DNA of 64,000 nucleotides from assembly GCF_000524475.1 (NCBI RefSeq), contig NZ_BAVQ01000080.1, forward strand, positions 62,001 to 126,000. The letters run 5' to 3'. Source of the stretch: Tomitella biformata AHU 1821. Its GTDB lineage: Bacteria; Actinomycetota; Actinomycetes; Mycobacteriales; Mycobacteriaceae. The notes beneath the pieces were generated by a model. It saw only the letters and a list, made by a program, of their open reading frames with translations, made no database searches and was not told where the DNA came from. Shown here in pieces: positions 6,929 through 17,300 of this stretch (position 1 is its first letter; every line of letters starts with the position of its first letter). The position numbers were made by a program, and so were the translations under genes.

Positions 6929-8553
6929 ACGATCACATCACCGCAGTGCGTCCAACCCGAAGCGGGCTAGTCTGCGGCGCCGGAATTGTTGCCATAGTCG
7001 CGGCTGTTTCTCTCACCGCCGGATGCGGCGGCGCCGCCCCCGGTGCCACGCCCATTCCGGGCACCGCCATCGCCTCCGTTCCCGGGCTTCCGGATGCGGC
7101 GCTCGACGTGATGAACCAACCGCAGTTCGCGAGTGGTCGCTGGTCGATCTCAGTCGAAGATCTCGACACTGGGGAGACCCTGATCGACCTCGACGGCGAC
7201 AAACTCGCCGAGCCTGGCTCTTTCGTGAAGACCTACAGTGCGGGCGCCGCCTGGGTGAAATGGGGGCCGGATCACACGATCATCACCCCGGTGAAACAAT
7301 CGGGCACCGTCGCCGGCAGCACTCTCACGGGCGATCTCATTCTCGTGGGCCAGGGGGACCTCACGATGGGCGGGCGCACGAAGGCCGATGGCACCGTCGA
7401 CTTCACCAACCTCGACCACAATGACGCCAACCCGCTGCCCGGCGCGACGCTCACCCCTGAGGACCCGCTCACCGGCCTCAACGATCTCGCCGAGCAGGTG
7501 AAGGCCTCGGGAATCACCGCGGTGAACGGCGACGTCATCGTCGATAACCGCCTCTTCACCGGTTCGCTCGAAGGCAAACCCGTCACGCCGATCATCATCA
7601 ACCAGAACCTGCTCGACATCCAGATCACTCCGGGCGCCGAGGGCCAGCCGGCGACGACGGCGCTCACACCCGCGGTCGCCCCCTGGAAGCTGGTCAGCGA
7701 CGTGCGGACCGTGGCTGCCGGCGAGGACGCAGTACTCAAGGACCCCACAGTCTCGCCCGACGACCCGAACACGATCCGGATCTCCGGCACCATTGCCGCC
7801 GACAGTAATCCCGCACTCAAGGTCTATGAGCTCGAAGACCCCGCGACTTTCGCCCGCGCCGCCTTCATCGAGGCGCTGCAGCGCGCCGGCGTGTCGGTTT
7901 CGGCGAATCCGACGGCCACGAATCCCGAGCAATCCCTGCCCGACCAAGCCACTGTCACCGCGCTGGCCTCCGCAGCGGAGCTCGTGTCCCTGCCGCTCGG
8001 TGAAGAGGTGAAGTACGTGATGAAGATCAGCTACAACCGCGGCGCCCAGGCGCTTGTCTGCCGTCTCGCCGCCGATGCCGGAGAGACCGCATGCAACGCG
8101 GGCATGGCGGTGATGCAATCCATCTGGGCTGATGCGGGGTTGGACACCCTGGGCGCCTCGCTTGTGGATGGGTCCGGGCTCGACGGCAACTTCATCACCC
8201 CGCGGAACGCCGTCGACATCCAGGCGATCATGGCCGCGCGTCCGGATGCGGAGCGGTGGCAAGGCACCCTGCCGATCCTCGGCGTCGACGGCTCGCTAGC
8301 CGACGTGCAGGCTGGCAGCGAAGCGGCGGGCAAGGTATTCGCGAAGACCGGCACCCTGATCGGCGGCGATGCTCTCAACAACCGCCTCCGCCTGGTCACA
8401 AAGACGCTCGGTGGAGTGATGGACACCGAGAAGGGTCGTCATCTCGCGTTCACCATCATGGTGAACCAGGGCTTCTACGACGAGATCGCGGGGGTCTTCG
8501 AGGCGAACAACGACGTCGGCAAAGTAGCCGCGCTGATCCAGCAGGCCTACTAG
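6925..8553 (+). CDS. dacB: D-alanyl-D-alanine carboxypeptidase/endopeptidase, PBP4 type, lipoprotein-like
   Basis: 542 residues starting with GTG that overlaps the previous stop by four bases. The N-terminus is a signal sequence with a lipobox-like TAGC (Cys34), which is unusual for this family; most actinobacterial DacB proteins have an ordinary signal or anchor. The peptidase S13 motifs are all present: SFVK at 99-102, SYN at 369-371 and KTG at 474-476. The long insertion between the first two motifs is typical of PBP4. Expected activity is removal of the terminal D-Ala from peptidoglycan stems or cleavage of cross-links in the periplasm-like space. It forms an operon with the PBP-like gene before it and is followed by a strong terminator. 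Confidence 0.88.
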   Translation: MNDHITAVRPTRSGLVCGAGIVAIVAAVSLTAGCGGAAPGATPIPGTAIASVPGLPDAALDVMNQPQFASGRWSISVEDLDTGETLIDLDGDKLAEPGSFVKTYSAGAAWVKWGPDHTIITPVKQSGTVAGSTLTGDLILVGQGDLTMGGRTKADGTVDFTNLDHNDANPLPGATLTPEDPLTGLNDLAEQVKASGITAVNGDVIVDNRLFTGSLEGKPVTPIIINQNLLDIQITPGAEGQPATTALTPAVAPWKLVSDVRTVAAGEDAVLKDPTVSPDDPNTIRISGTIAADSNPALKVYELEDPATFARAAFIEALQRAGVSVSANPTATNPEQSLPDQATVTALASAAELVSLPLGEEVKYVMKISYNRGAQALVCRLAADAGETACNAGMAVMQSIWADAGLDTLGASLVDGSGLDGNFITPRNAVDIQAIMAARPDAERWQGTLPILGVDGSLADVQAGSEAAGKVFAKTGTLIGGDALNNRLRLVTKTLGGVMDTEKGRHLAFTIMVNQGFYDEIAGVFEANNDVGKVAALIQQAY

Positions 8554-8571
8554 TCCAAGGGTCCACACACT

Positions 8572-8604
8572 AGACATGCCCCGGTCATTGGCCGGGGCAT
8601 GTCT
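8572..8604. terminator. Hairpin terminator after dacB-like gene
   Basis: AGACATGCCCCGG at 8572-8584 pairs perfectly (13 bp) with CCGGGGCATGTCT at 8592-8604 across a 7-base loop. It lies 18 bases past the dacB stop and about 80 bases past the stop of the convergent response regulator gene, so it may act on both. Confidence 0.75.
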
Positions 8605-8683
8605 GCATATAGGCACGGACCGCGCGCAGCGGCACGGCCTGGAGTCCCCTCTCCCGGGTCCAACCCCACATCCCAGACGAACC

Positions 8684-9337
8684 TCAACGCGCGAGATACC
8701 GCAGGACGGCCAACACCCGGCGATGGTCGTTGGTGTCGACCTGGATGTCGAGCGCGTCGTAGATGTGCGAGGTGTGCTGGACCACGGCCTTCTCCGAGAT
8801 GACCAGGCGCTCGGCGATCCACGCGTTGCTGCGGCCCTCCGCGATCAGGGGGAGCACCTCTCGCTGCCGGGGCGTGAGCCGGGCGAACTCGCCGTCGACC
8901 AGGCTCGCCCGATTGACCATCACCTCGATCACCTCGGGGTCGATGGCGGTGCCGCCGGCCACCACGGCGCGCAAGTCGGCGAGGAATCCGTCGAGATCGG
9001 AGATGCGCTGTTTGAGCAGGTAACCGACCCGTGACGGGGCCCCCGCCAACAGTTCGGCGGCGTATCGGCGCTGCACGTACTGGGACAGCACCACCACCGC
9101 GGTCTCGGGCAGCTCGGCGCGGATGCGCAGCGCGGCGGCAAGTCCGTCGTCCGCGTTGCGCGGCGGCATCCGGATATCGGTCACCACCAGGTCGGGGCGA
9201 TGCCGCGCGACGGCGTCGAGCAACGCGTCCGCGTCTCCCACCGCCTCGACCACCCGGAAGCCGCCCTGCTCGAGCACCGTCGCCAGGCCCTGCCTCAGCA
9301 GCACCTCGTCATCTCCGATCACCGCCGTGCCGGTCAT
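8684..9337 (-). CDS. LuxR/NarL-family response regulator
   Basis: 217 residues. ATG at 9337 overlaps the TGA of the upstream kinase gene (ATGA), so this start is preferred over the ATG at 9346. The receiver domain occupies residues about 1-120, with acidic pocket residues D9-D10 and phospho-acceptor Asp54 in VVTDIRMPP. The C-terminal LuxR helix-turn-helix reads RLTPRQREVLPLIAEG, then NAWIAERLVISEKAVVQHTS. It is paired with the membrane kinase at 9334-11064. Two degraded paralogues of this regulator lie at 2529-2777 and 3750-3957, so the family was once present in more copies here. Target genes are unknown; the adjacent cell-wall genes are candidates only by position. Confidence 0.92.
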   Translation of the reverse strand: MTGTAVIGDDEVLLRQGLATVLEQGGFRVVEAVGDADALLDAVARHRPDLVVTDIRMPPRNADDGLAAALRIRAELPETAVVVLSQYVQRRYAAELLAGAPSRVGYLLKQRISDLDGFLADLRAVVAGGTAIDPEVIEVMVNRASLVDGEFARLTPRQREVLPLIAEGRSNAWIAERLVISEKAVVQHTSHIYDALDIQVDTNDHRRVLAVLRYLAR

Positions 9338-11064
9338 CGGACGCATGGCAGCTCCGCCCGCAGATGCGTGCCATAGGTGGAGTCGCTGTCGATCCGCAGC
9401 ACGCCGCCGAGCGCGTCGATCCGGTCGGAAAGGCCCCGCAGCCCCCTGCCGGCATGCAGGGCGGCGCCCCCGACGCCGTCGTCGTGCACCTCGACGGACA
9501 GGCGCGCGCCGTCGCCGTCGATGCGCACCGACACGCCCTGGGCGCTCGCATGCTTGAGTGCGTTGGCGAGCCCCTCCGCGATGAGGAAGTACGCGGCGGA
9601 CTCCACCCCCGCCGGCAGGTCGCCGTCGGCCAGGTCGGCGTGCAGCGTGGTTGGCAGGGGCATCCGGTCCACCAGGTCTTCCGTCGCGGCGCACAGTCCG
9701 CGCTCGATCAGCGCCGCTGGCATGAGCCGGTGGACGAACGTCCGCAGCTCCGTGGCCGCGTCGTCGATGCCCTCCCGCACGGCGACCGCCTGCATCCGCG
9801 CCCCCTCGAGGCTCTCCGTCCCCGCGATCTGCTGCGCATCCATGGCCAGCAGCACCAGCCGCACCTGGATGCCGTCGTGCAGGTCGCGGGCGATCCGGCG
9901 CCGCTCACGATCCGCCGCGGCCACGATGCGCCCGCGGGAGGAGAGCAGCTCGCCCCGCTGAGCCATCAGCTGGGCGAGCAGCCGCTCCCGCTCGAGGGCG
10001 AGTGCGATCACCCGGCCGGCCTCGCGCACCGACTCCGGGTCGTCGATGAGGTCGCCGTCGTAGACGATCGCGCCAATCCGCTCGCCGGCGAGTTCCACGT
10101 CGACGCTGGCACGGCCCGCGCGCGCCGGGATCTCGGCGGGGCTGCCCCAGGTGTCCACCCAGCCGACCCGATCGGGCATCCACAGCAGCAACTCGATCGA
10201 TCCATCGCCCAGCGCCCGGCCGAGCATCCGGGGCAGGTCCTCGCGTGCGGTCTCGTCGCGGCCCAGCCACACCGCGAGCTCCTCGAGCCGTCCCGTGCGG
10301 GCGAACCCGCCGCGGAGCATAGCCAGCAGAAAGGCGATCGGGACGCCCGCCATCAGCAGATACTGGATCACCGCGGCCGCGGTCGCCCCGAACAGCGGGT
10401 CCATGACAACGCCACGCACGGGGACGGCAAGCAGCGTCACCATGCCGTAGATGAACAGCGGGGCCAGCACACGACGCTGCGCGGGTTCCGCGCGTGCCAG
10501 CCGTCGCATCAGGATTATCGCGGCCGCCACAACGACCACCACGCCCGCCGTCCGCTGTCCCCACACGCCCGCGGCAAGCAGGTCGGGGCGGTCGGCGATA
10601 GTCAGTGTGGGCACCGCGGGATCGAACAGATACAGGGGCGCCTGCAAGAGGATCGAGACTCCATAGCCCGCCGCCACCACCGCGGCGGCCGCCCCGTGGA
10701 CCCGGCCCGATGGGAAGGCCAGCAGCAGATGCACGGCGACCGCCAGGACCACGGTCGCGGACACCGTCCCCACCTCCACCAGCCCCGGCACGCCGGTGTT
10801 CCCGAGGCTCCCGGCGAACACCGCCAGCGCGCCCAGCACCAGGATCATGCCCATGTTGTTGGCGGGCCGTCGATGCCAGGCCAGCAGCCCAGAGACCGCG
10901 TACACGGAGTACACCAGCGTCACCAACACCAGAGTCCACCACATTGGCCCCGAGCCCGGCAGCGACAGGACCAGCTCCACAACGCCCAGCGCCGCCAACG
11001 CGCCGCCAAGCATCAGGAGGGCCCGGTCCAGCGACCGCGGCAGAGCAGACTTCGGCACTCTCAC
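9334..11064 (-). CDS. NarL-type membrane sensor histidine kinase
   Basis: 576 residues. Roughly seven to eight hydrophobic segments fill residues 15-250, followed by a short GAF-like cytosolic linker. The HisKA_3 dimerisation region reads RERRRIARDLHDGIQ with phospho-acceptor His396, and a C-terminal HATPase_c domain has the N-box EGLANALKHA and the G-box DDGVGG. It autophosphorylates and transfers phosphate to the response regulator translated from the overlapping downstream gene. The all-membrane sensor lacks an extracytoplasmic loop of useful size, so the signal is probably sensed in or at the membrane. The gene ends with the ATGA overlap, a strong sign of co-translation. Confidence 0.92.
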   Translation of the reverse strand: MRVPKSALPRSLDRALLMLGGALAALGVVELVLSLPGSGPMWWTLVLVTLVYSVYAVSGLLAWHRRPANNMGMILVLGALAVFAGSLGNTGVPGLVEVGTVSATVVLAVAVHLLLAFPSGRVHGAAAAVVAAGYGVSILLQAPLYLFDPAVPTLTIADRPDLLAAGVWGQRTAGVVVVVAAAIILMRRLARAEPAQRRVLAPLFIYGMVTLLAVPVRGVVMDPLFGATAAAVIQYLLMAGVPIAFLLAMLRGGFARTGRLEELAVWLGRDETAREDLPRMLGRALGDGSIELLLWMPDRVGWVDTWGSPAEIPARAGRASVDVELAGERIGAIVYDGDLIDDPESVREAGRVIALALERERLLAQLMAQRGELLSSRGRIVAAADRERRRIARDLHDGIQVRLVLLAMDAQQIAGTESLEGARMQAVAVREGIDDAATELRTFVHRLMPAALIERGLCAATEDLVDRMPLPTTLHADLADGDLPAGVESAAYFLIAEGLANALKHASAQGVSVRIDGDGARLSVEVHDDGVGGAALHAGRGLRGLSDRIDALGGVLRIDSDSTYGTHLRAELPCVR

Positions 11065-11095
11065 CTGCTCAGACTAAGCCGACTAGGGTCCCTCA

Positions 11096-12043
11096 CTAAC
11101 CCATTACACGAATACTGCCGATCGATCCACCTCGCTTGTTGGTGAACCACAATGCGGATGCGTCGGGTCCGGGCTTGATGTCGAACGGGCCCGCCACCCC
11201 CGGGGCGGTGAATCCGAGCCAGTCCCCCACCGAGGGGTCGAACCGCACGATCGCGTTGGCCGCGGTGTCGGCCAGCCACACCGCGTCGTCGCCGGCGACC
11301 CACACCCCGTCGGGGGTCCGCAGCCTCTCGTCCGTGCGCCAGGAGACCTCGCCGGCGCCATCCATCGTCATGAGCCCCGGCGGCTCCCGGGTGGTCAGCC
11401 ACAGCGCGCCCGCGCGATCCATCGCCCACGCGCGCGGCACGCCGTATTCGGGCCACGGCCCGAACCGCGCGACGGCGCGGGCGGGATCCCCTGACGAGGG
11501 ATCTAGTCGACCGACAGTGCCGCTGCCCGCGTTGACCCACCACACCAGGCCCCGGGCGTCGACGAATAGCGCCGACGGATCGGCGATCAGCTCCGAGCGG
11601 ATCAGCCTGAGCGACGCCGTGGGGCTGTGGGCGCGCGGGTCGAGCGAGCCGACGGCCTGGGACCCGCGCGCGGTGAACCACAGAAGCCCGGTTGCCGCGG
11701 CCTTGATCGCGACCGGGCCGCGTAGATCGGGGTGGGTGTGGAGGGTTATGGTGCCCGCTGGGTCGGCCGCGTCCGGGTCGATGGCAGCGAGGGCGTCGGA
11801 GCCGAGGCAGGTGAACCAGAGGCGGCCGTCGGCCCCGGGGAAGATGTTGGCGGGCAGTCGCACTCGGCCGTGCGGATCGGCGAACGTCTCCACGCGCCAA
11901 TCCGCAGCCCGCACCCGGCCGACGCGCCCGTTCGCGATGCTCGTGAACCACACATCTCCCCCCGCGGCGATGATTCCGCAGGGTGAGTCGACTTCGCCGG
12001 CCCGTGGGTAGAACACGTCGATGGCACCGACGGCCTCACCCAT
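11096..12043 (-). CDS. Virginiamycin B lyase (Vgb)-like beta-propeller protein
   Basis: 315 residues from ATG at 12043, preceded by GAAGGGAG. The protein is built of about seven repeats, each with a strand of the type G-[DR]-[VL]-WF-T followed about ten residues later by a Gly-Arg-[VI]-D-P turn. Examples are GDVWFTSIANGRVGR, GRLWFTCLGSDALAAIDP, GLLWFTARGSQAVGSLDP and SALWFTNKRGGSIGS. This is the streptogramin lyase / SMP-30-like propeller pattern. In Staphylococcus Vgb linearises streptogramin B antibiotics, but most actinobacterial relatives have no proven activity. No signal peptide is seen. I cannot confirm the Vgb catalytic His/Glu residues without an alignment, so the activity is uncertain. 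The gene stands alone between the kinase gene and a divergent M23 peptidase gene. Confidence 0.7.
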   Translation of the reverse strand: MGEAVGAIDVFYPRAGEVDSPCGIIAAGGDVWFTSIANGRVGRVRAADWRVETFADPHGRVRLPANIFPGADGRLWFTCLGSDALAAIDPDAADPAGTITLHTHPDLRGPVAIKAAATGLLWFTARGSQAVGSLDPRAHSPTASLRLIRSELIADPSALFVDARGLVWWVNAGSGTVGRLDPSSGDPARAVARFGPWPEYGVPRAWAMDRAGALWLTTREPPGLMTMDGAGEVSWRTDERLRTPDGVWVAGDDAVWLADTAANAIVRFDPSVGDWLGFTAPGVAGPFDIKPGPDASALWFTNKRGGSIGSIRVMG

Positions 12044-12118
12044 CTCGCGCTCCCTTCCCCGACGCTGTCGGCAGCGTCTCGTCGCACCTATCCTCTGGGT
12101 CGCAGGCGGGTCCAGACG

Positions 12119-12163
12119 ATAGACCTAAGTCGCCGAACCGTCGTATTGGCGACCTAGGTCTAT
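12119..12163. promoter_or_regulatory. 16-base inverted repeat upstream of the M23 peptidase gene
   Basis: ATAGACCTAAGTCGCC at 12119-12134 is the reverse complement, with one mismatch, of GGCGACCTAGGTCTAT at 12148-12163; the spacer is 13 bases. It lies 36 bases before the lipoprotein ATG and 76 bases before the divergent propeller gene start. It could be an operator for a dimeric regulator or an RNA hairpin in the 5' leader. Confidence 0.5.
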
Positions 12164-12198
12164 CGCGGCCGCCCACCCTTCTCGCGGAACCTGGATGT

Positions 12199-13530
12199 AT
12201 GACCAACCGAAGTCTGACGGGTGCCCTGACGATCACGGCGGCGGTGACGCTTCTTCTCGCCGCCGGCTGCTCGAGTTCGAGCTCCCCCGAAGCCAGCACC
12301 TCGAGCGCCGACGCATCGAGCGCCAACGCATCCTCGGCAGCCGAACAGAGCTCCAACACGGCCAACGTCTCGGTCGCCTACACCGCCCTGACGGTAACCA
12401 ACCTCGGGAATCCGACGTTTCCGTTTCGCGGCTCCGACGGCCAGGACCACGTCGCCTACGCGCTGCAACTGACCAACGCAGGGCTGGCCCCGGCCACCCT
12501 CGAGCGCGTCGACGTGGTCGACGCCGCCGATCCCACTCGCACGCTCGCGTCGTTCTCCGGCCCCGATCTGGTCGACCCGTCATGTGGGTACGGCGCGTGC
12601 AACCGGCTGCGCACCCTGCCCTCGAGCCCGGCGCCGAATGCCGATATCGAATCCGGGCAATCGCGTGCCCTGCTCGTCGACTTCACCCTCGCCCCCGGCA
12701 CCACCGCACCAAAATCGGTCCTGCACAAGGTGACCGCGCTCGCCTCCGCGACACCCGGGCCCGGCGCGCCCACCCAGGTGGAATACCTGGTGACGCCGAA
12801 GGACGTCGCCGCCCGCACCGCGCTGGTGATCTCTCCACCGCTGCGCGGCGACAACTGGGTGGCACAGAACGGCTGCTGCGAAATCGGCTTCCCCCACGTG
12901 ATGTCGCTGCTCCCGCTCTCCGGGCAGCTCGCGGACAGCCAGCGGTTCGCCATCGACTGGATGCGGCTGGACGATCAAGGCCGCTTCTACGACGGTGACA
13001 GAACGAAGAACGAGAGCTACCAGAACTATGGGCAGGAGATCCACGCGGTCGCCGACGGAACCATCTCCGCGACCCTCGACGAGGTGGAGGCCAACGCCCC
13101 CGGGATCCTGCCCGCGACGGTGCCGGCCCTAGCCGCGAAACTCACCGTCAACAATGTCGACGGCAACCACATCGTCCAGGACCTCGGCGACGGCACCTGG
13201 GCCATGTACGCCCACCTGCAGAAGGGCTCCCTGTTGGTCAAGCCCGGCGACAAGGTGACCAAGGGGCAGGTGATCGCGAAGCTCGGCAACACCGGCAACT
13301 CGAACGCCCCACACCTGCACTTCCAGCTGATGGACGGGCCCAACCTGATCGGCAGCGACGGCATCCCGTACGTGTTCGACAGCTTCGACTACGCCGGCTA
13401 TATCGACCCCGCGGCCATCATCGCGGCCGACGACTACCTCACCGGCGAGTTCTTCGCGCACCACGCCGCGCCCGAGGCGCGCACGAAGCAGTTGCCGCTC
13501 AATGACAGCATCGTGAACTTCGGCGGGTAA
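12199..13530 (+). CDS. M23 (LytM-type) metallopeptidase domain lipoprotein
   Basis: 443 residues from ATG at 12199, chosen because the codons before it cross the inverted repeat and this start gives a proper lipoprotein signal (MTNRSLTG..., lipobox AAGC). A Ser/Ala-rich linker leads to a beta-rich domain at about 55-225. A C-terminal M23 domain follows, with NYGQEIHAVADGTI, GDGTWAMYAHLQKGSL, VKPGDKVTKGQVIAKLGNTG and the HLHFQL motif (His-x-His). M23 enzymes cut peptide cross-links in peptidoglycan outside the cell; many need activation or are scaffolds. The usual first His-x3-Asp zinc ligand pair is not obvious to me, so it may be inactive. It is transcribed alone. Confidence 0.82.
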   Translation: MTNRSLTGALTITAAVTLLLAAGCSSSSSPEASTSSADASSANASSAAEQSSNTANVSVAYTALTVTNLGNPTFPFRGSDGQDHVAYALQLTNAGLAPATLERVDVVDAADPTRTLASFSGPDLVDPSCGYGACNRLRTLPSSPAPNADIESGQSRALLVDFTLAPGTTAPKSVLHKVTALASATPGPGAPTQVEYLVTPKDVAARTALVISPPLRGDNWVAQNGCCEIGFPHVMSLLPLSGQLADSQRFAIDWMRLDDQGRFYDGDRTKNESYQNYGQEIHAVADGTISATLDEVEANAPGILPATVPALAAKLTVNNVDGNHIVQDLGDGTWAMYAHLQKGSLLVKPGDKVTKGQVIAKLGNTGNSNAPHLHFQLMDGPNLIGSDGIPYVFDSFDYAGYIDPAAIIAADDYLTGEFFAHHAAPEARTKQLPLNDSIVNFGG

Positions 13531-13562
13531 GGCTTGCAGCCCGAGCCGCGGTGGCTTTGCCC

Positions 13563-14621
13563 CTAGTTTTGGGCACCGGTCCGGCGGGCGGGCGCGCAGC
13601 AGTCGACGGCGCACAGGCTGCCATTAACGCCAGCACCGTAGAGCGGCTCGCTCCCCAGCCGCGCGGGCGCGGCGCCATCCAACTGCTCGCGCACGAGGGC
13701 CACCACCATCTCGGCGAATCGGGAATCTGTGCCCGGCGTCAGCGCCCGGGCGTAACCGAGGCCGAGGTTCTGGGCCTTCTCCCGCGCCTCGGTGTCGAGG
13801 TCCCACACCACCTCCAGGTGGTCGGAGACGAAGCCGATGGGGCACACGATCACGGCCTGCTCCCCCGCCGCGGCCAGCGCGTCGAGGTGGTCGCAGATGT
13901 CGGGCTCGAGCCACGGCACCTGGGGCGGGCCGGAGCGGGACTGCCACACGACGTCGTGCTCGTCGAAACCCGTTGCGGCGGCGCATAACCGGGCGGTCTC
14001 CGCGACCTGGCGGCTGTAGAGGTGGCCGCCGTCGGCGGGCGGGCCGGCGTTCGCGTCGGCGGACAGCGGCACCGAGTGCGCGGTGAACACCAGGCGGACG
14101 CCAGCCCGCCTGGCCTCGGGCAACGTCGCGCGGGACGCCTCGATGGCGTCCGCGAACGCCGCGATCATGAGCGGGTGATCGAAGTACTGCCGCAGCTTCA
14201 CGAGCGCAGGAGCGTGAGGACCAGCAGCCTCGCGGGCCCGGGAGATGTCCTCGTGATACTGCCGGCAGCCGGAATAGCCGCCCCACGCAGATGTCGGAAA
14301 GACCAGCGCGCGCTCGACGCCGTCGGCCATCATCTGCGCGACGGCGTCCTCCGCCATCGGATGCCAGTTGCGGTTACCGAAGTACACCGGCAGATCGATG
14401 CCATCGGCCAGTAGGCGTTCCTGGACCGCGTCGATGATGTCGAGGTTGAGCGCGTTGATCGGCGAGACACCCCCGAAGTGCAGGTAGTGCACCGCAACCT
14501 CCTCAAGACGTTCTGTCGGCACCCCTCGGCCGCGGGTCACGTTCTCCAGGAACGGGATCACATCCTCCGGCCGCTCGGGACCACCGAAGGAGAGGAGCAG
14601 GACGGCGTCGTACTCGGGCAT
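13563..14621 (-). CDS. hemH: Ferrochelatase (coproporphyrin/protoporphyrin type)
   Basis: 352 residues from ATG at 14621 ([16 protein letters not shown]), only seven bases after the inhA stop, as in mycobacterial hemZ. It inserts Fe2+ into the porphyrin; actinobacterial members act on coproporphyrin III in the coproporphyrin-dependent pathway. Family landmarks are [21 protein letters not shown] at the N-terminus, [29 protein letters not shown] with the presumed catalytic His, and [13 protein letters not shown] Cys in SGCRQY and a C-terminal CAVDCC cluster are placed like the [2Fe-2S] ligands described for M. tuberculosis and Caulobacter ferrochelatases, so a bound cluster is likely. It is the last gene of the fabG-inhA-hemH unit. 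Confidence 0.93.
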   Translation of the reverse strand: MPEYDAVLLLSFGGPERPEDVIPFLENVTRGRGVPTERLEEVAVHYLHFGGVSPINALNLDIIDAVQERLLADGIDLPVYFGNRNWHPMAEDAVAQMMADGVERALVFPTSAWGGYSGCRQYHEDISRAREAAGPHAPALVKLRQYFDHPLMIAAFADAIEASRATLPEARRAGVRLVFTAHSVPLSADANAGPPADGGHLYSRQVAETARLCAAATGFDEHDVVWQSRSGPPQVPWLEPDICDHLDALAAAGEQAVIVCPIGFVSDHLEVVWDLDTEAREKAQNLGLGYARALTPGTDSRFAEMVVALVREQLDGAAPARLGSEPLYGAGVNGSLCAVDCCAPARRTGAQN

Positions 14622-14628
14622 GAAGGTG

Positions 14629-15426
14629 CTAGCCCACCATCGCGTGGAAACCGCCGTCGACATAGATGATCGACGCGGTGGTGGCCGGCAGCCAGTCAGA
14701 CAGCACGGTGCACACGCTCTTGGCGACGGCCGTCGGGTCGTTGACATTCCAGCCGATGGGCGACGCGGCATCCCACGCGGTGTTCAGCTTGTCGAGCTCC
14801 GCGCCGGGGCCGGTGCTCGCACCGGCGATGGCCTTCGCGGCCAGGGTCTTGATGGGGCCGGCGGAGACCAGGTTGGATCGGATACCGCGGCCGCCGACCT
14901 CCTTGGCCACATAGCGGTTCACAGCCTCAAGGGTGGCCTTGGAGACGCCCATCCAGTTATAGAACGGCATCGCGCGCGAGGGGTCGAAGTCCATGCCGAC
15001 GATAGACGCGTTGTCGTTGAGCACCGGCAGCAGAGCCTTGGCGAGGGAGGCGTAGGAGTAGGCGGAGATCTCCATCGCCTTCGACACGTCAGCCCACGGC
15101 GCATCCAGGAACGGGGCGCCGAGACCGGAGCGCGGGGAGAACGCGATGGAGTGCACGACGCCATCGAGGCCCTCGGGCGCGAGCTCCCGGACGCGGTCGG
15201 CCAGAGTCGCGAGGTGCTCGTCGTCCTGCACGTTCAGCTCGACGGCGGGCGGCACGGGCTGCGGCAGGCGCTGGGCGATGCGGTCGATCAGCCGGATCCG
15301 GTCGAAGCCGGTGATGATCACCTTCGCGCCCTGCTCCTGCGCGACCTTCGCCACGTGGAATGCGATGGACGAGTCCGTGATGATGCCGGTGACCAGGATG
15401 GTCTTGCCTTCGAGCAGTCCGCCCAT
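14629..15426 (-). CDS. inhA: NADH-dependent enoyl-[ACP] reductase of FAS-II
   Basis: 265 residues, close to mycobacterial InhA throughout. It reduces trans-2-enoyl-ACP in the type II fatty acid system that elongates mycolic acid precursors; in M. tuberculosis it is the isoniazid target. Visible landmarks are the NADH loop [17 protein letters not shown] with the Ser equivalent to Ser94, [11 protein letters not shown], and YNWMGVSK with catalytic Tyr156 and Lys163. GGAGGA lies upstream of the ATG with good spacing. The gene follows fabG by 64 bases and precedes hemH by 7, so it is in one operon. Its presence supports a mycolate-producing organism. Confidence 0.97.
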   Translation of the reverse strand: MGGLLEGKTILVTGIITDSSIAFHVAKVAQEQGAKVIITGFDRIRLIDRIAQRLPQPVPPAVELNVQDDEHLATLADRVRELAPEGLDGVVHSIAFSPRSGLGAPFLDAPWADVSKAMEISAYSYASLAKALLPVLNDNASIVGMDFDPSRAMPFYNWMGVSKATLEAVNRYVAKEVGGRGIRSNLVSAGPIKTLAAKAIAGASTGPGAELDKLNTAWDAASPIGWNVNDPTAVAKSVCTVLSDWLPATTASIIYVDGGFHAMVG

Positions 15427-15490
15427 GATGTGTTCCTCCTGTGAGAAGTGAGATGAAGTGCCGGTGTGGGGCTGGGCTAGTGGCCTCTAG

Positions 15491-16246
<756 letters not shown>

Positions 16247-16306
16247 TCACCTTACTTTGCGAATGGAGCAATCGGGAATTACGTCAGAGCAGGACAGCAC
16301 AGGCCG

Positions 16307-17287
16307 TCAGGGCAGACGACGCCCGACGACCAGCGCGCCCGCCGCCGACAGCGCCAGCAGCACCGCGCCTGCGATCAACCACGGGCGGCTCGCGTCGCCG
16401 CGCACCTCCTCGTAGCCGAGTTGGCTCTGCAGCGTGTCGTAGACGCCCTCGAGCTCGCCCAAGCTGGAGGCTGAGAAGAAGTTGCCACCGGAGAGGTTCG
16501 CGATCTCCTGCAGGGAGACGTCGTCCACGGGCACGTTGATGCGCTGGCCCTCGATCTCGACGTAGCCGTGCGACGTGCCAAATGAGATCGTGGAGACCGG
16601 GATGCCCTTCTCCTTCGCAAGTCGGGCTGCGGTGAAGGCGCCGCGGGGGTCGTCGAGGTTCTTGGGCACGGTCTGGGTGCCGTCGGACTCCAGCACGATG
16701 CGGGCGGGCGGGGTGTCCTCGCCACCGCCAATGCCGGCGTCGAAGTTCTCGAGCGCCTGCAGTGACGTGAAGATCGCCTCACCGGTGGCGGTGCGCTCGG
16801 CCAACTGCAGATTGTCGATGGCACTAGTGATGGACTTGCGGTTGGTCGTCGGCGTCACCAGCACCGATGCGGTCCCGGAGAAGGCGACTAGCCCGAGGTT
16901 GATGCCTTTGGGCAGCTCGTCGGCGAAGGTCTTCGCCGCCTGTTGGGCCGCTTCCAGGCGGCTCGGATCGACGTCCGTGGCCTCCATGGACAATGACACG
17001 TCGATCGCCAGCATGACCGTCGCGCGGTTCCGCGGGACCTTCTGGTCGGCGGTGGGTCCGGCGAGGGCGACGGTGAGAGAAAGCAGGCTCAACACCAGGA
17101 GGACTGCCGGCAGATGGGTGAACCAGTCGCGGCGAGCCGGCGCCACGGACTCGAGCAACTCGTAATTGGCGAACTTGAGGACCTGGCGCTTGCGATAGAA
17201 CTGCACCAGCACATAGGCGACCGCCACCGCCAGCACGATCACCAGGCCTAGCAGCCACCAGGCGTTGGCGAATCCCGACAGGCTCAC
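16307..17287 (-). CDS. Membrane-anchored VWA domain (BatA-like) protein, Rv1481 type
   Basis: 326 residues from GTG at 17287, which has AGGGGGAGG directly before it; the codons further upstream overlap the DUF58 gene. The order is an N-terminal helix, a short juxtamembrane segment, a second helix near residue 60, a von Willebrand A domain with the MIDAS motif DVSLS, and a C-terminal membrane helix. It belongs to the MoxR AAA+ / DUF58 / VWA module, thought to act as a chaperone-like system on envelope proteins. The gene follows DUF58 and moxR in the same direction, matching Rv1479-Rv1481. Confidence 0.9.
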   Translation of the reverse strand: MSLSGFANAWWLLGLVIVLAVAVAYVLVQFYRKRQVLKFANYELLESVAPARRDWFTHLPAVLLVLSLLSLTVALAGPTADQKVPRNRATVMLAIDVSLSMEATDVDPSRLEAAQQAAKTFADELPKGINLGLVAFSGTASVLVTPTTNRKSITSAIDNLQLAERTATGEAIFTSLQALENFDAGIGGGEDTPPARIVLESDGTQTVPKNLDDPRGAFTAARLAKEKGIPVSTISFGTSHGYVEIEGQRINVPVDDVSLQEIANLSGGNFFSASSLGELEGVYDTLQSQLGYEEVRGDASRPWLIAGAVLLALSAAGALVVGRRLP

Positions 17288-17300
17288 TTGCCTCCCCCTA

